A stretch of 64,000 nucleotides of DNA from JAPLDB01 sp038206355 (GCA_038206355.1 JBBRAY010000002.1:1-64000), one strand, 5' to 3'. Shown: positions 33,579 through 43,500, counted from the stretch's first letter. A program made the numbers and translations. The notes: generated by a model not told the origin, from the sequence alone.

Positions 33579-34343
33579 ATGTCTTTTCTAAAAAATATTT
33601 TTCGTGGCAATAAAAAAGATGAAGCGTATCCGAAGCTAACGGATTATTCATCATTCGTTGTCGACATACACTCACACCTCATTCCGGGAATTGACGATGG
33701 AAGTAAAACGATGGAAGAATCCATTGAACTGATTAAAAGATATAGCGCCCTCGGATTTAAAAAGCTTGTCACCACTCCGCATATCATGAGTGATGCCTAC
33801 CGCAACACACCCGACATCATCCTCGGCGGACTGGACAAACTAAGGGAAGCGGTACTGCGCGAGGGAATAAAAATGGAACTTGATGCCGCTGCAGAATATT
33901 ATTTTGACGAGGGCTTTATGAAATTAATTAAAGAGAAAAAATTATTAAGCATCGCCGGAAAATATGTGTTGTTCGAAGTTTCATATATGAATCCTCCTGA
34001 CAACGTGATGCAGGCAATTTTTGATATACAGATTGCGGGTTATACGCCCATCCTTGCGCATCCGGAACGATATCCGTTTTGGTATAACAGGTTTGACGAG
34101 TACCATAAAATAAAAGATGCCGGTGCGTTACTCCAGTTAAATACCAATTCACTCGTTGGTTATTACGGGCCGGATGCAAAAAAAATAGCCGAGCGCATGG
34201 TTGACGAACAGATGATTGATTTTATAGGAAGTGACATGCATGGCTCGCGTCACATGATGGCGCTGGAAAAGTGTGTCAATGAAAAACACCTCTGGAAACT
34301 TGCTGCAAAGGGTATGAAAAATTCAGGGTTGCCTTTAATATAA
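33579..34343 (+). CDS. PHP-family protein-tyrosine phosphatase (CpsB/YwqE type)
   Basis: The 254-residue product has the metal-binding motifs of the PHP fold: VDIHSHLIPGIDDGS (His31, His33), TTPHIM, LAHPERYPFW and GSDMHGSRH. These are the same blocks as in CpsB/Wzb-like phosphatases that dephosphorylate BY-kinases and regulate capsule length. No BY-kinase (Wzc/CpsD) is encoded in the window. It closes the polysaccharide cluster. Confidence 0.88.
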   Translation: MSFLKNIFRGNKKDEAYPKLTDYSSFVVDIHSHLIPGIDDGSKTMEESIELIKRYSALGFKKLVTTPHIMSDAYRNTPDIILGGLDKLREAVLREGIKMELDAAAEYYFDEGFMKLIKEKKLLSIAGKYVLFEVSYMNPPDNVMQAIFDIQIAGYTPILAHPERYPFWYNRFDEYHKIKDAGALLQLNTNSLVGYYGPDAKKIAERMVDEQMIDFIGSDMHGSRHMMALEKCVNEKHLWKLAAKGMKNSGLPLI

Positions 34344-34363
34344 TGATATTAAACTCAGGGTAA

Positions 34364-34381
34364 TCCCGATAACTATCGGGA
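34364..34381. repeat. Short palindrome TCCCGAT-AACT-ATCGGGA downstream of the phosphatase gene
   Basis: A perfect 7-bp stem and 4-base loop, 21 bases after the stop of the plus-strand cluster and 78 bases before the end of the convergent permease gene. There is no T-run, so it is not a clear intrinsic terminator. Its core repeats at 29908 and 39384. Confidence 0.5.
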
Positions 34382-34458
34382 CTGAACCCATATTTCCGGG
34401 GCAAGCCGCGGGGAATCAACTAACCATTCTCGTCCGCCGTAGCGCATGCGAAGTCGGA

Positions 34459-35694
34459 TCAGACTAAACTCCAGTTGTGATTTTCTTTCAGTGCTGATTG
34501 AATTCTGTTTGCCAGGACAACAAAAATAACAGCAACAACGAGAATAGAAAGTCCCGGAATAATGGTGAGATATTGATACCCGGGTATAATTATATATCCG
34601 TAATTTTCGCGTATCATCATTCCCCACGAAGGAAAAGGATCTTTGAAACCTATTCCGAGAAAGCCCAGTCCACTCACAATTAATACAGCCGCACTGAAAA
34701 TTGTTGCTCCGGTTGCAAACAAGGTCCTCAAAACATCAGGAAAAATATAATTCTTAAGTACCTGCGATTTATTCAATCCAAGGACTTTGGCCGAATCCAC
34801 GAATTTTTTTCCACCGGTAGATAAAATTTTAAAAACCACAATCCGAGCAACCTGAATGCCAAGCACAAATCCTGTTACAAGGCAAAGATTCCAAAAACCA
34901 TTTCCGGCAAATATAATTGCTACAATGATCAGCAGTAATGCCGGAATGGAAGATACAGAATAAATAATCCAGCGTAGGAACAGGTTAATCTTTCCCTTCA
35001 CCATACCTGTACCGGCACCAAAAACAAATCCAAAAAACAAAGCCAAAGCAGCTATTGCAAACGCCGACCATATCGTACCCCTCGTTGCGATCACCAACCG
35101 GCTCCATACGTCACGGCCAAGATGATCTGTTCCAAGTTTAAATTTCTTCTGAACAAGATACTGACCGTCAATTATCGCCTGCATGTCACTGATGGAAACC
35201 TCCATCGGTGTTCCGTCATTGGTCTCAAAAAACAATCCGCCGTTTCGCTCAATTATTTTATTCCCGGAGTTGATCGGATACACTACGTCTGCGATTGAAT
35301 AACGGCTCTCAAAGGATGAGTCGCCTGATGCAGAGAATTCCTTTACCACTATTTCGGTGCCTTCATAATGACTGCTGCTGACAGGGAGAAAAACATCATT
35401 TGACACTGTGCCATAGATCAGTTTTGAAAAAAAATGCTGCGGTTCAGCATGTCTGTTCTTTACGATCCTGAGCACTTTAACTTCAAACCCCGGCGGTTGA
35501 TTGCCGATTGCCGGATTAACACTATTCGCAAATTGCGTTTTATCAGGAATAAAAAAATAACCCAGAAAGGAAAAAATGAAAAGTAAAGTCATAAACCATG
35601 AAAGCAATATCGCCACTTTATCATTCATAAAATGACTTCGGAAATCACGATGTGCTTCCTTATCATATAATATTTCTTCTCTGATTTTCTTCAT
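34459..35694 (-). CDS. OppC/DppC-like ABC transporter permease
   Basis: The 411-residue product has an N-terminal membrane segment, then a large periplasmic loop (about residues 55-175). After that comes the binding-protein-dependent permease core with LGTDHLGRDVWSRLVIATRG, SVSSIPALLLIIVAII, the EAA-like DSAKVLGLNKSQVLKNYIFP and GLGFLGIGFKDPFPSWGMMI. GTDxLGRDxxSR is the usual marker of peptide/nickel permease C-subunits. Typical OppC proteins are about 300 residues, so the loop is an expansion. The B-subunit, ATPases and binding protein are not in the window. It overlaps the glycosyltransferase gene by four bases. Confidence 0.85.
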   Translation of the reverse strand: MKKIREEILYDKEAHRDFRSHFMNDKVAILLSWFMTLLFIFSFLGYFFIPDKTQFANSVNPAIGNQPPGFEVKVLRIVKNRHAEPQHFFSKLIYGTVSNDVFLPVSSSHYEGTEIVVKEFSASGDSSFESRYSIADVVYPINSGNKIIERNGGLFFETNDGTPMEVSISDMQAIIDGQYLVQKKFKLGTDHLGRDVWSRLVIATRGTIWSAFAIAALALFFGFVFGAGTGMVKGKINLFLRWIIYSVSSIPALLLIIVAIIFAGNGFWNLCLVTGFVLGIQVARIVVFKILSTGGKKFVDSAKVLGLNKSQVLKNYIFPDVLRTLFATGATIFSAAVLIVSGLGFLGIGFKDPFPSWGMMIRENYGYIIIPGYQYLTIIPGLSILVVAVIFVVLANRIQSALKENHNWSLV

Positions 35695-36833
35695 TTTACC
35701 TTTCTGTCTTTCCAGTTATAGGATCCCGACAATGACAAAACCCCTACCACTGAAATATACAGCGGATAAATAATTTGCGCCGGCAAAAACAAATACAGGA
35801 GCCGTGATTTATTAAAGAATTTACTCACGCTTAAAAGTAATATAAATTCAGGAATCATTTTTATTGCCAATGGAATCATTACCCCGTATAGGCCTCCGCG
35901 ATAAATCATCATGATGGCTGATAAAATCAGTCCTGCATGAAGAAAGTATGCAGTCAAAGCAATGCCAATGGTAAATGAATTCATTTGCACCGGAATCTTG
36001 GATGCCCATCGTTTCCTTTGATTCAAAAGTTCATTGATCGTTTTCTGCGGCATCGTACACACGGTGGATTCAGACGACTTCATAAAATATATATTACCCT
36101 TTCCATGTGACGCTATCTTAAGCAGAAGCTGGGTATCGTCGCCTGTGGGAATATTTCCGGCGCCGCTGTATCCTCCGGCATTCATGAACACTGCTTTGCC
36201 GAATCCCAGGTTTGCACCATTGCACAAAAATGGCTTGTTATTCTTAATTGCTGCAGCGCCAATCGCTATCAAACCCAGAAACTCAAGTGATTGCACCTTT
36301 TCAAGCGCACTCTTCTCATTTGAAAATACAACTGGAGCACTTACCATTTCTGCCGCATTCGATTCATAACCATAAACCATGCTGCTGATCCACTGAGGTC
36401 CTCTTCTGCAATCAGCATCAGTGGTAAGAATAAATTCACCCGTTGCCATGTCAATACTTTCAGTTATTGCCTGCTTCTTGAATAATTTCCCTTTGCCGGT
36501 ATTTTTCATTTCCAGCATGCGGATGTGCAGCGCCGGATTCTGCGACATAAACTTTTTTGCAAGTTCACCCGTATTGTCAGTGGAATGATCGTCTGCAATA
36601 ATTATTTCAAAAAGATCGAATGGATAATCCTGCAGCAGGAAATCGGACAGACAATCATGAATATTTTCTGCTTCATTCCTTGCAGGTATAATTACTGATA
36701 CGGAAGTTTTCGGTGTGTGCTTTAATGGAATAGAAGCCGTTGTCAATCGCATCCATCCGTAGATACACCAGCAGAGGAATACTGCATAAGTAACGGAAAA
36801 GATCAGCGTGAAGACAAAAAGAAATTTTTCCAT
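35691..36833 (-). CDS. Membrane-anchored family-2 glycosyltransferase
   Basis: The 380-residue product has an N-terminal membrane helix, then a GT2 domain with VSVIIPARNEAENIHDCLSD, IIIADDHSTDNTGELA, the DxD-like TTDADCRRGPQW and GDDTQLLLKIASH, and RKRWASKIP (a QxxRW-type element). Three or four C-terminal membrane segments follow. It is a processive or lipid-linked-type transferase working at the inner membrane. It is coupled to the upstream flippase-like gene (two-base gap) and overlaps the downstream permease gene, forming one operon. Confidence 0.88.
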   Translation of the reverse strand: MEKFLFVFTLIFSVTYAVFLCWCIYGWMRLTTASIPLKHTPKTSVSVIIPARNEAENIHDCLSDFLLQDYPFDLFEIIIADDHSTDNTGELAKKFMSQNPALHIRMLEMKNTGKGKLFKKQAITESIDMATGEFILTTDADCRRGPQWISSMVYGYESNAAEMVSAPVVFSNEKSALEKVQSLEFLGLIAIGAAAIKNNKPFLCNGANLGFGKAVFMNAGGYSGAGNIPTGDDTQLLLKIASHGKGNIYFMKSSESTVCTMPQKTINELLNQRKRWASKIPVQMNSFTIGIALTAYFLHAGLILSAIMMIYRGGLYGVMIPLAIKMIPEFILLLSVSKFFNKSRLLYLFLPAQIIYPLYISVVGVLSLSGSYNWKDRKVK

Positions 36834-36835
36834 CG

Positions 36836-37822
36836 CTATCGTTTGTCATTTCTGAAACGGAACTGAAAAATAAACAGGATGCCGATAAGCGCCGGAAGAA
36901 CAAGATTGATAAGCCACAGGGAAACAGAAGCATTCAATATGGCAATGGAATCATTACTTACTTTTGAAAGAAAATAAACGGCAATCGCACCCCTCACTCC
37001 TATTTCAGTCAGCGCAAATGTGGGCACCAGCGTCATCACAAAGAATATCATATTGGTTAAAAGTACCATCGTCAGGTAATCACTTTGTATTCCGAAAATT
37101 TTCAGCAGCAGAAAAAACTGCAATGTAAAAACGATGTAACGTGTTAACGCCAGCTCGAGCAAAACAAAAAGTTCTCTCTTTTTATATTCTGAAAGGACTT
37201 CAAGATAGCCGGCAAGTTTTTTTAGCCTTTTAATTTTCAAAATGGACTTATCAAGCCAGGGCACTTCAAGAAAAAGAAATAGTACAGCAAATGAAATCAA
37301 TACCATGAGCACTCCTGTAACCCAAAGAATGTAGTCATCCAGTGCGGAATACCGTCGCAGGTAAAAAATCATGCTGATGGATCCAACGATAATTGTAATA
37401 ATCAGCTGACTCAGATTTTCAAGTATGGTAACCAGCGTACCTTTTATCCTGTCGGCAGAATGAAGATGGAAGATCCGTCCGGCATACTCCCCAATCCTGT
37501 TCGGTGTAAAAAAACTAACCGTCAATCCTGAAAATATCGCTGCCAGCGCACGGCCAAAAGGAATAATTTCAAGCCGGGCCATCATCAGCTTCCATTTCAG
37601 CGCCTCCAGCGACCAGTTCAAAAACATCAGTGCAAACACTACGATTAAATAACTGCCGTTTCCGGAATTCGCAAAGATGTCGTGGTATTCCAGAAAGATG
37701 TCAGAAATATTTTCTTTGCTGATCACCTGCCGGTAAATAAAAACAAAAGCGGCTACCGCTATCAATAACTTGAGGGCGCCATACCCAAAACGGTAGCTCT
37801 TATTTGCTTTACTTTGTTCCAT
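36836..37822 (-). CDS. LPG-synthase/flippase-like multispanning membrane protein
   Basis: I start at the ATG at 37822; the open frame begins with TTG at 37849. The 328-residue product has about eight helices and the family marks GRALAAIFSGLTVSFFTPNRIGE and FVMTLVPTFALTEIGVRGAI. These match the lysylphosphatidylglycerol-synthase transmembrane/AglD-like family, often annotated flippase-like. The soluble aminoacyl-transfer domain of MprF is absent. The adjacent glycosyltransferase suggests a role in moving or assembling a glycolipid rather than lysinylating one. Confidence 0.82.
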   Translation of the reverse strand: MEQSKANKSYRFGYGALKLLIAVAAFVFIYRQVISKENISDIFLEYHDIFANSGNGSYLIVVFALMFLNWSLEALKWKLMMARLEIIPFGRALAAIFSGLTVSFFTPNRIGEYAGRIFHLHSADRIKGTLVTILENLSQLIITIIVGSISMIFYLRRYSALDDYILWVTGVLMVLISFAVLFLFLEVPWLDKSILKIKRLKKLAGYLEVLSEYKKRELFVLLELALTRYIVFTLQFFLLLKIFGIQSDYLTMVLLTNMIFFVMTLVPTFALTEIGVRGAIAVYFLSKVSNDSIAILNASVSLWLINLVLPALIGILFIFQFRFRNDKR

Positions 37823-37909
37823 CGTGTTTCGTGAACAAGAATAATACAAAGTTATTTGCCATGGTTATGTTGAGCCACGATTTTAAACACATTTGATATT
37901 CATAAAACG

Positions 37910-38476
37910 GTGAAAGTTATTTCCGACAAAATAATTCTTGGAATTGATCCCGGCACCACCATTATGGGCTATGGACTTATTTCAGTGGCGGGAAGCACTT
38001 TGCAGGCGGTGGACCTCGGCGTGCTGCACCTCCACAAAATGGATGACCATGCACTCAAACTGAAAACGATATTTGAATTTACACTTTCTTTGATTGACAA
38101 ATACAGTCCTGACGACCTCGCCATTGAAGCACCTTTCTTTGGCAAGAATGTACAGAGCATGCTCAAGCTGGGAAGGGCGCAGGGTGTTGCCATGGCTGCC
38201 GGACTTTTTCGCACCATTCCTATTTTCGAGTACTCCCCGAAAAAAATAAAACAATCAATCACAGGTAATGGCAATGCATCCAAGGAACAGGTTGCTGCCA
38301 TGCTTCAGACTTTATTAACCCTTAAGGAACTTCCTCAAAAGCTGGATGCCACCGACGGACTTGCAGCAGCGGTGTGTCATTTTTTTCAGGGAAATACGAC
38401 AGGAGGAAAAAAGAAAATGGCAGGAGGCTGGAAGTCTTTCCTTACTGAAAATCCTGCGCGGCAGATTACCCGATAA
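37910..38476 (+). CDS. ruvC: Crossover junction endodeoxyribonuclease RuvC
   Basis: The 188-residue product begins with GTG at 37910. It has the four acidic catalytic positions of RuvC: Asp13 in LGIDPGTT, Glu73 in LAIEAPFF, and Asp146/Asp149 in LDATDGLAAAVCH, with His157. The RNase-H-like fold cuts Holliday junctions after RuvAB branch migration. ruvA and ruvB are not in the window. Its 3' end overlaps the convergent HIT gene by 11 bases. Confidence 0.95.
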   Translation: MKVISDKIILGIDPGTTIMGYGLISVAGSTLQAVDLGVLHLHKMDDHALKLKTIFEFTLSLIDKYSPDDLAIEAPFFGKNVQSMLKLGRAQGVAMAAGLFRTIPIFEYSPKKIKQSITGNGNASKEQVAAMLQTLLTLKELPQKLDATDGLAAAVCHFFQGNTTGGKKKMAGGWKSFLTENPARQITR

Positions 38477-38864
38477 AATTTTTACGGATGATTTCAGCTG
38501 TAGCTTCCATTTCCTCCGCAGAAAAAGAAAGTTTAGGCATTGCAAAATTCATATCACTCACTTTATTCATCGGGATCAGGTGAATGTGCGCATGCGGCAC
38601 CTCAAGCCCGATTACAGCAACACCAATCCTTTTACAAGGCACACTCTTTCTTACTGCATGTGAAACTTGCTTTGCAAAATTCCAAAGCTCACTGTGTAGC
38701 GCATCATCAATGTCAAAAATATAATCCACTTCTTTTTTAGGAACAACGAGGGTGTGGCCTTTGACGAGCGGACCTACATCCAGAAAAGCAAAACAGTTGG
38801 CACTTTCTGCAATTTTATAACACCGTATTTCGCCCGAAATAATTTTTGAAAAAACAGATGCCAT
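38466..38864 (-). CDS. HIT-family (histidine triad) nucleotide hydrolase
   Basis: The 132-residue product has FSKIISGEIRCYKIAE at the start, FLDVGPLVKGHTLVVPKKEV in the middle and the triad HAHIHLIPM (His91, His93, His95). HINT-type enzymes hydrolyse nucleoside phosphoramidates and adenylated intermediates. Length is normal. It lies between convergent ruvC and upstream greA (23-base gap), so it may be cotranscribed with greA. Confidence 0.93.
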   Translation of the reverse strand: MASVFSKIISGEIRCYKIAESANCFAFLDVGPLVKGHTLVVPKKEVDYIFDIDDALHSELWNFAKQVSHAVRKSVPCKRIGVAVIGLEVPHAHIHLIPMNKVSDMNFAMPKLSFSAEEMEATAEIIRKNFIG

Positions 38865-38887
38865 ATTAGTGATGGTTAGCGTTGATA

Positions 38888-39358
38888 TTATCTGCTGATC
38901 GAGACAATTTCAAATTTCATTTTTCCTGAAGGCACTTCAATCACAGCGGTTTCTCCAACTTTTTTTCCAAGCAAACCTTTTCCGATCGGCGAACTCACGG
39001 AGATCTTTCCTGATTTAAGATCTGCTTCATTCTCCGCCACGAGTGTATAAGTCATCGTCTGACCATTGCCTTTATTCTTAATCTTAACTTTTGAAAGAAC
39101 GAGTGCTTTGGAATTATCCAGCTTGCTTTCATCCACAAGACGCGCATTGGCAAGCACCGTTTCCAGCTTTGATATACGTAGCTCAAGCATGCCCTGTGCA
39201 TCTTTAGCAGCATCGTATTCTGCATTTTCAGATAAATCACCCTTGTCTCGTGCCTCAGCGATTTGTGCTGAGATACGGGGGCGTTCAACATTTCTTAATT
39301 GAGCAATTTCTTCCTGAAGCTTTTTCAAGCCTTCTTCAGTGTAATAGGATACAGACAT
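38888..39358 (-). CDS. greA: Transcription elongation factor GreA
   Basis: I start at the ATG at 39358 (MSVSYYTEEG), giving 156 residues, the usual GreA length. The frame is open upstream to 39490, but that adds 44 residues with no homology. The coiled-coil N-domain carries the acidic tip (AEARDKGDLSENAEYDAAKD) that reaches the RNA polymerase active site to restart backtracked complexes. The C-domain has VSSPIGKGLLGKKVGETAVI. Its leader contains a perfect hairpin with a T-rich tail (39374-39407) downstream of a good promoter. Confidence 0.95.
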   Translation of the reverse strand: MSVSYYTEEGLKKLQEEIAQLRNVERPRISAQIAEARDKGDLSENAEYDAAKDAQGMLELRISKLETVLANARLVDESKLDNSKALVLSKVKIKNKGNGQTMTYTLVAENEADLKSGKISVSSPIGKGLLGKKVGETAVIEVPSGKMKFEIVSISR

Positions 39359-39373
39359 AGCATAGTAGGTATT

Positions 39374-39407
39374 AAAAGCAAAACAATCCCGATTGACATC
39401 GGGATTG
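39374..39407 (-). terminator. Intrinsic-terminator-like hairpin in the greA leader
   Basis: On the minus strand CAATCCCGAT, a 4-base loop and ATCGGGATTG (39384-39407) form a perfect 10-bp stem, followed by TTTTGCTTTT (39374-39383). It lies downstream of the PorV-like gene (stop 39435) and also downstream of the greA -7 box (39416-39423). It can end the PorV-operon transcript and would also lie in the greA leader RNA. Confidence 0.7.
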
Positions 39408-39415
39408 CGGCACTG

Positions 39416-39446
39416 CAAATATAAAAATGATTTTTTATAAAATAAA
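39416..39446 (-). promoter_or_regulatory. greA promoter, overlapping the end of the PorV-like gene
   Basis: On the minus strand: TTTA (39443-39446), 19 bases, then TATATTTG (39416-39423). The -7 box matches TAnnTTTG exactly and the -33 box differs at one position. The -33 box lies inside the last codons of the upstream gene. Confidence 0.65.
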
Positions 39447-40490
39447 ATAAGCCCCAAATGTGTGCGTTCCGTCAAATGGATTGGTGGCACGGTATGAATA
39501 GTCTATACCAAATTTTGTATTGTTTTTTCCTAGTGGAACCTGAATGGTCAACCCTGCACATGGTCCGGTAAATACGGTGGTGCGAAGTTTATCATTTGAA
39601 ATATTTTCTTCGTAAACGTATCCTCCGCGAAGCATGAAATACTCTTTGAATGCATACTCCAATCCACCCTGATAATTATCCTGTGTGAAAGAATTTGATG
39701 TAAATCCAACTCCGAAGCTCAACCTGTGATCTGTAGCAAGTTTTGCATCATAGGTAAGTCCAATACCCAGCAGTGAAGGGATTTCAAATCCATTTGCGCG
39801 CTGTTCAACAGTATATTCATAGGTAGGTGAAACACCGGTAACCAGTACCCTTGTTGAAAGTCCGTCGCCACCAAACTTCATTGGTGTTCCGACATTCTTC
39901 AGCGTTATGCCCACTTTGAAATTGTCACGGTCAGCATTGAATCCTGTTACATATTGAATACCTGCATCCAATGCAACACCGGTAGCATTTACGTTTGAGA
40001 TACTTTCATTGACAACCTTCAGATTAAGTCCACCGAATATACTGTTTGAGAAAGCCTTTGAATAACAGAGTGAGATATTCAGAAACTGAGGACTGAAATC
40101 TCCCAGTCCACCTTCAGGCTGGTCAACTGTAGTAATAGGAATGTCGCCAAAGCTTAAGGACATGATGGAAATCCCCATTGCACTTCCTTCTCCCACTTTA
40201 AATGAGCCACCAAGCGTGTTGATACTCATTCCGCTTCCTTTCATCCATACCGAATGTGCAAAAGCAACTTCTATTTTTTTGGTAAGGGCTACACCGGCTA
40301 CATTGCCGAATATCGCCTCCACACCACGAACGCTTCCGGTATTGACGCCACCCCAACCGGATGACTTTGGCCATGGATTAATCAACAGTTCCGTTGCTCC
40401 CGCCTGTCCTGCACGGTCAGGATTTCCTCCTTTGCCGATCAACGGTAATGTCATCGCAAGAATTAATAATGTTCTAAAGGTCTTTCTCAT
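39435..40490 (-). CDS. PorV/PorQ-family outer-membrane protein
   Basis: The 351-residue product has a signal peptide and then GATELLINPWPKSSGWGGVN. It continues with a beta-rich barrel-like body (AIFGNVAGVALTKKIEVAFA, GLGDFSPQFLNISLCYSKAF, an AFKEYFMLRGGYVYEEN strand and GIDYSYRA near the end). This fits the PorV/PorQ family of FadL-like outer-membrane proteins. PorV itself shuttles T9SS cargo. This paralogue sits in an apparent operon with a huge exoprotein and a TonB receptor, so it may serve that exoprotein specifically. Confidence 0.82.
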   Translation of the reverse strand: MRKTFRTLLILAMTLPLIGKGGNPDRAGQAGATELLINPWPKSSGWGGVNTGSVRGVEAIFGNVAGVALTKKIEVAFAHSVWMKGSGMSINTLGGSFKVGEGSAMGISIMSLSFGDIPITTVDQPEGGLGDFSPQFLNISLCYSKAFSNSIFGGLNLKVVNESISNVNATGVALDAGIQYVTGFNADRDNFKVGITLKNVGTPMKFGGDGLSTRVLVTGVSPTYEYTVEQRANGFEIPSLLGIGLTYDAKLATDHRLSFGVGFTSNSFTQDNYQGGLEYAFKEYFMLRGGYVYEENISNDKLRTTVFTGPCAGLTIQVPLGKNNTKFGIDYSYRATNPFDGTHTFGAYFIL

Positions 40491-40511
40491 ATGTTCTGTT
40501 TTGATGTTCGT

Positions 40512-43500
40512 TTAGAAAGTATCAAGGTCAATAGGGCGAAGTACGCCGAAGAATTTAATTGTCTTTTCACCAACGCCAGGTGCATTAACATGAATTAGGT
40601 ACAAGCCACTGGCCACAGGTATGCCTGATGAATTCTTGAGGTCCCAGTCAACGGCACTTTCAAGATTTAAATTAGCCCTCGCATCATAAATACCACCTGC
40701 TGTATTATCTGCTGCTACATCTCTGTTAAATTTCCTGATCAGCGTTCCGGAAGGTGTAAAAATACTTATCGTACACTTAGGAGGCAGGTTTACAATTTTT
40801 ACGCGGTAATCCAACTGGTTCTTTTCATACTGCGAATAAGCATAGTAAGGATTCGGAACTATATTGATGTTATCAAGTGCGCTGACAGCTCTCTCTTTAT
40901 TCGCTATGAGTGGAACAAGGTCCTGCGTCGAAAACTGATAGTATGGGAAGCTGTCATTCAACGCAACCGGATTTGGATTGTACTTCGCATAAGGTTTGGC
41001 AACCCTGAGGCGAATGATCACATCATTTTTATATCCGCTTCCGGTTCCATAAAAATCAGGGAGTACCTCTCCCGGAGCCAATGCAGGGTATCCGACCCAC
41101 ATACAATTACCCCATGTCCTGTTCCATGTACTGGTTTTAGTAATAGAATCTCCGAGTGATTTGGTACCATCATATGCATTTACATCTTTTGTGTGCGCAA
41201 AAACATAAATGACATGTCGGCCACCAAGTATATACCTTCCATATGCATCGGTATCAGTAACCAAACTGTTTGGGTTCCATTTCATATCCTCACCTGTACC
41301 ATTGGCATAGCCATTTGTAGGTCCGTAATAACTGTTTTCACTAAAAGCAATAGCAAGGCGTTCACCTGTTTCAACATTGACAGCATAGCCCGGGAAGTAA
41401 CTATATCCTGTATCTCCGGCAACTGTATTTCCATTTTTATCAATGGAAAAACTCTGACGTAACTTCATGCGTTTGGCGCTGGGACTACCGGGGAAAGTAA
41501 CTGCTTGCGCATCAGCATAAGATGCTTCAATAACAGGGCAATAGCTCCATTTGCTCTTATCAGTGGTGATTACAATATCAACACTGGCTTGATTGTAAAA
41601 GCGGTTTTGCCCAAATGAATTACTGTTATTGGCGGGGCCATTATTGCCATTGTCATAAGAGGTAAATCTATATGGCGCCCAACTTCCTCCTATTAATTTT
41701 TCATAAACCTGCTGACCATCAAATTCACCACTGTTGAATTTATAATCTGTTGAAGTTTCCTTTCCGCTTCTGATCCAGTTAAGGCGAGGATTTCCATCAA
41801 AGTCCTTCACTCCACCCCACCATCTTTGGACAGGATTTTCATAAGTTATAGACGAGCTGATAAATCCTGCACCTCCGGTAGCATCATCGCCCGGCTGAAA
41901 CGCATTTTGTGGAGTTTGTGCCATATTGATCGAAAATCCATATTTAGGAAATAGCTGATCATACGGTGAAAGGATGCTCCTCAATGATGTATCTGTTAAC
42001 CCGGTATTCAAATTACTTAAAACCCAAAGTGTATCTACTGCCCGGTAATGAGTAATGGTATCAAAATAAGAGCCCAGGTAAACGTCGTGATTAATTGTGT
42101 CAGCTGCATTTTCAAAAGTATCCAGCCTTGCAATTACCCTCAAATCAAAATTTCCACCGGCAATTGAAATCGGGTCATAAATTCTGATGTCTACCGGTCC
42201 TTTTGATCTTTCATAAGTAGGGTGATTGATCATATAAGGTGCAGCAAAAAGTTTGTTGTATTCTGCATCCTTTTTCAGATCAAGTGCCAAACGATCTCCT
42301 CCAAGCTGATGTCCGTTACCTGTTCCTTCTATGCGTGTAATTTCAGGACCGTCACCGAATGATGCATTCAACACTGTTCCGTAATTTTCAGGATCAGGAG
42401 AGTGTGGGATTGCAGTGTAAAGCTTGATGTTTTTACGACCTGATTTATATGGCTGATTTCGTCCGGTTGGTACATACGGATCAGAAGCCGATTCGCCTGC
42501 ATTGTATGCGTATGCAACTACCAGATAGTAGTAAGTCTTATGGTTTATCATGGTAGGATCTCCCGAAGCAAATAAATCGGTGGTAACCCTGAAGGTATGC
42601 TTCAACCCTTTATCAGTACCGTTTACTTCTTCAACAGGTGTCCAGCCCTGGGTTGCCTGATCAAATACATTGTTTACGATTTGAGATATTCCGTCTTTCA
42701 CGTCACACTGTGCAACCAATCTTGCCTTGTCAGGATTATGAACGTCAGAAACTGTTACAAACGGATCAACCGTCTGGAAGATCTGATAACCTTGAAAGCT
42801 ATAATAACTTGCAATGGTTGTATTCGGATCAATTTCATTGTATTGCTCTTTGTAATTATTGGAAAGCTTGGAATTGTCAATTGAAAGGATGATTTCCTTA
42901 TCCAACTCACGGATGGTCATATCCGGAGCATCAGGTCCGTCAACAACTTTAAAACAGTTATTGAAAAGTGCCTGTGCATAATCGTCTGCCTGACGAACAA
43001 GGCGAACAGATGCAAGCTGACCTCCGTTGGTAGCGCGTGCCCATACAGCACCGGTAGTAACAAAATTCACAGCTCCGGGAAGCAGGGTGAACGGCCCAGA
43101 CGACTGCAAAAACCTTCTGTCATTTGGAAGATTCCCTGCTGCGACTTCATCCCATGGTAACTCCGGCAACCCATTTGTACCCCAGTGATATGGGTCGGAG
43201 TTACCCGGAAACATAAAATCACAAACATCCGATGTGGTACCGGTTCCCCCACCTTTACCATTACCTCCATAAGTCATTCTTGTTCCATTCCGCCAGATGC
43301 CTTTTAAATAATCGTAATAATCTTCAGCACCATTGGGATTACCGTTAACCGGATCATTGTTATTGTCATAGTAGACAAATTTTGACATGATGATAAGTTC
43401 AGGCAATACAGTATCAGGAATGGTATCAATTGTTCCCTGTGCATTTGGAACGAATGTACAGTCAACGCAACTGTCACGGTCATTGTCTCTTCCGTCACCA

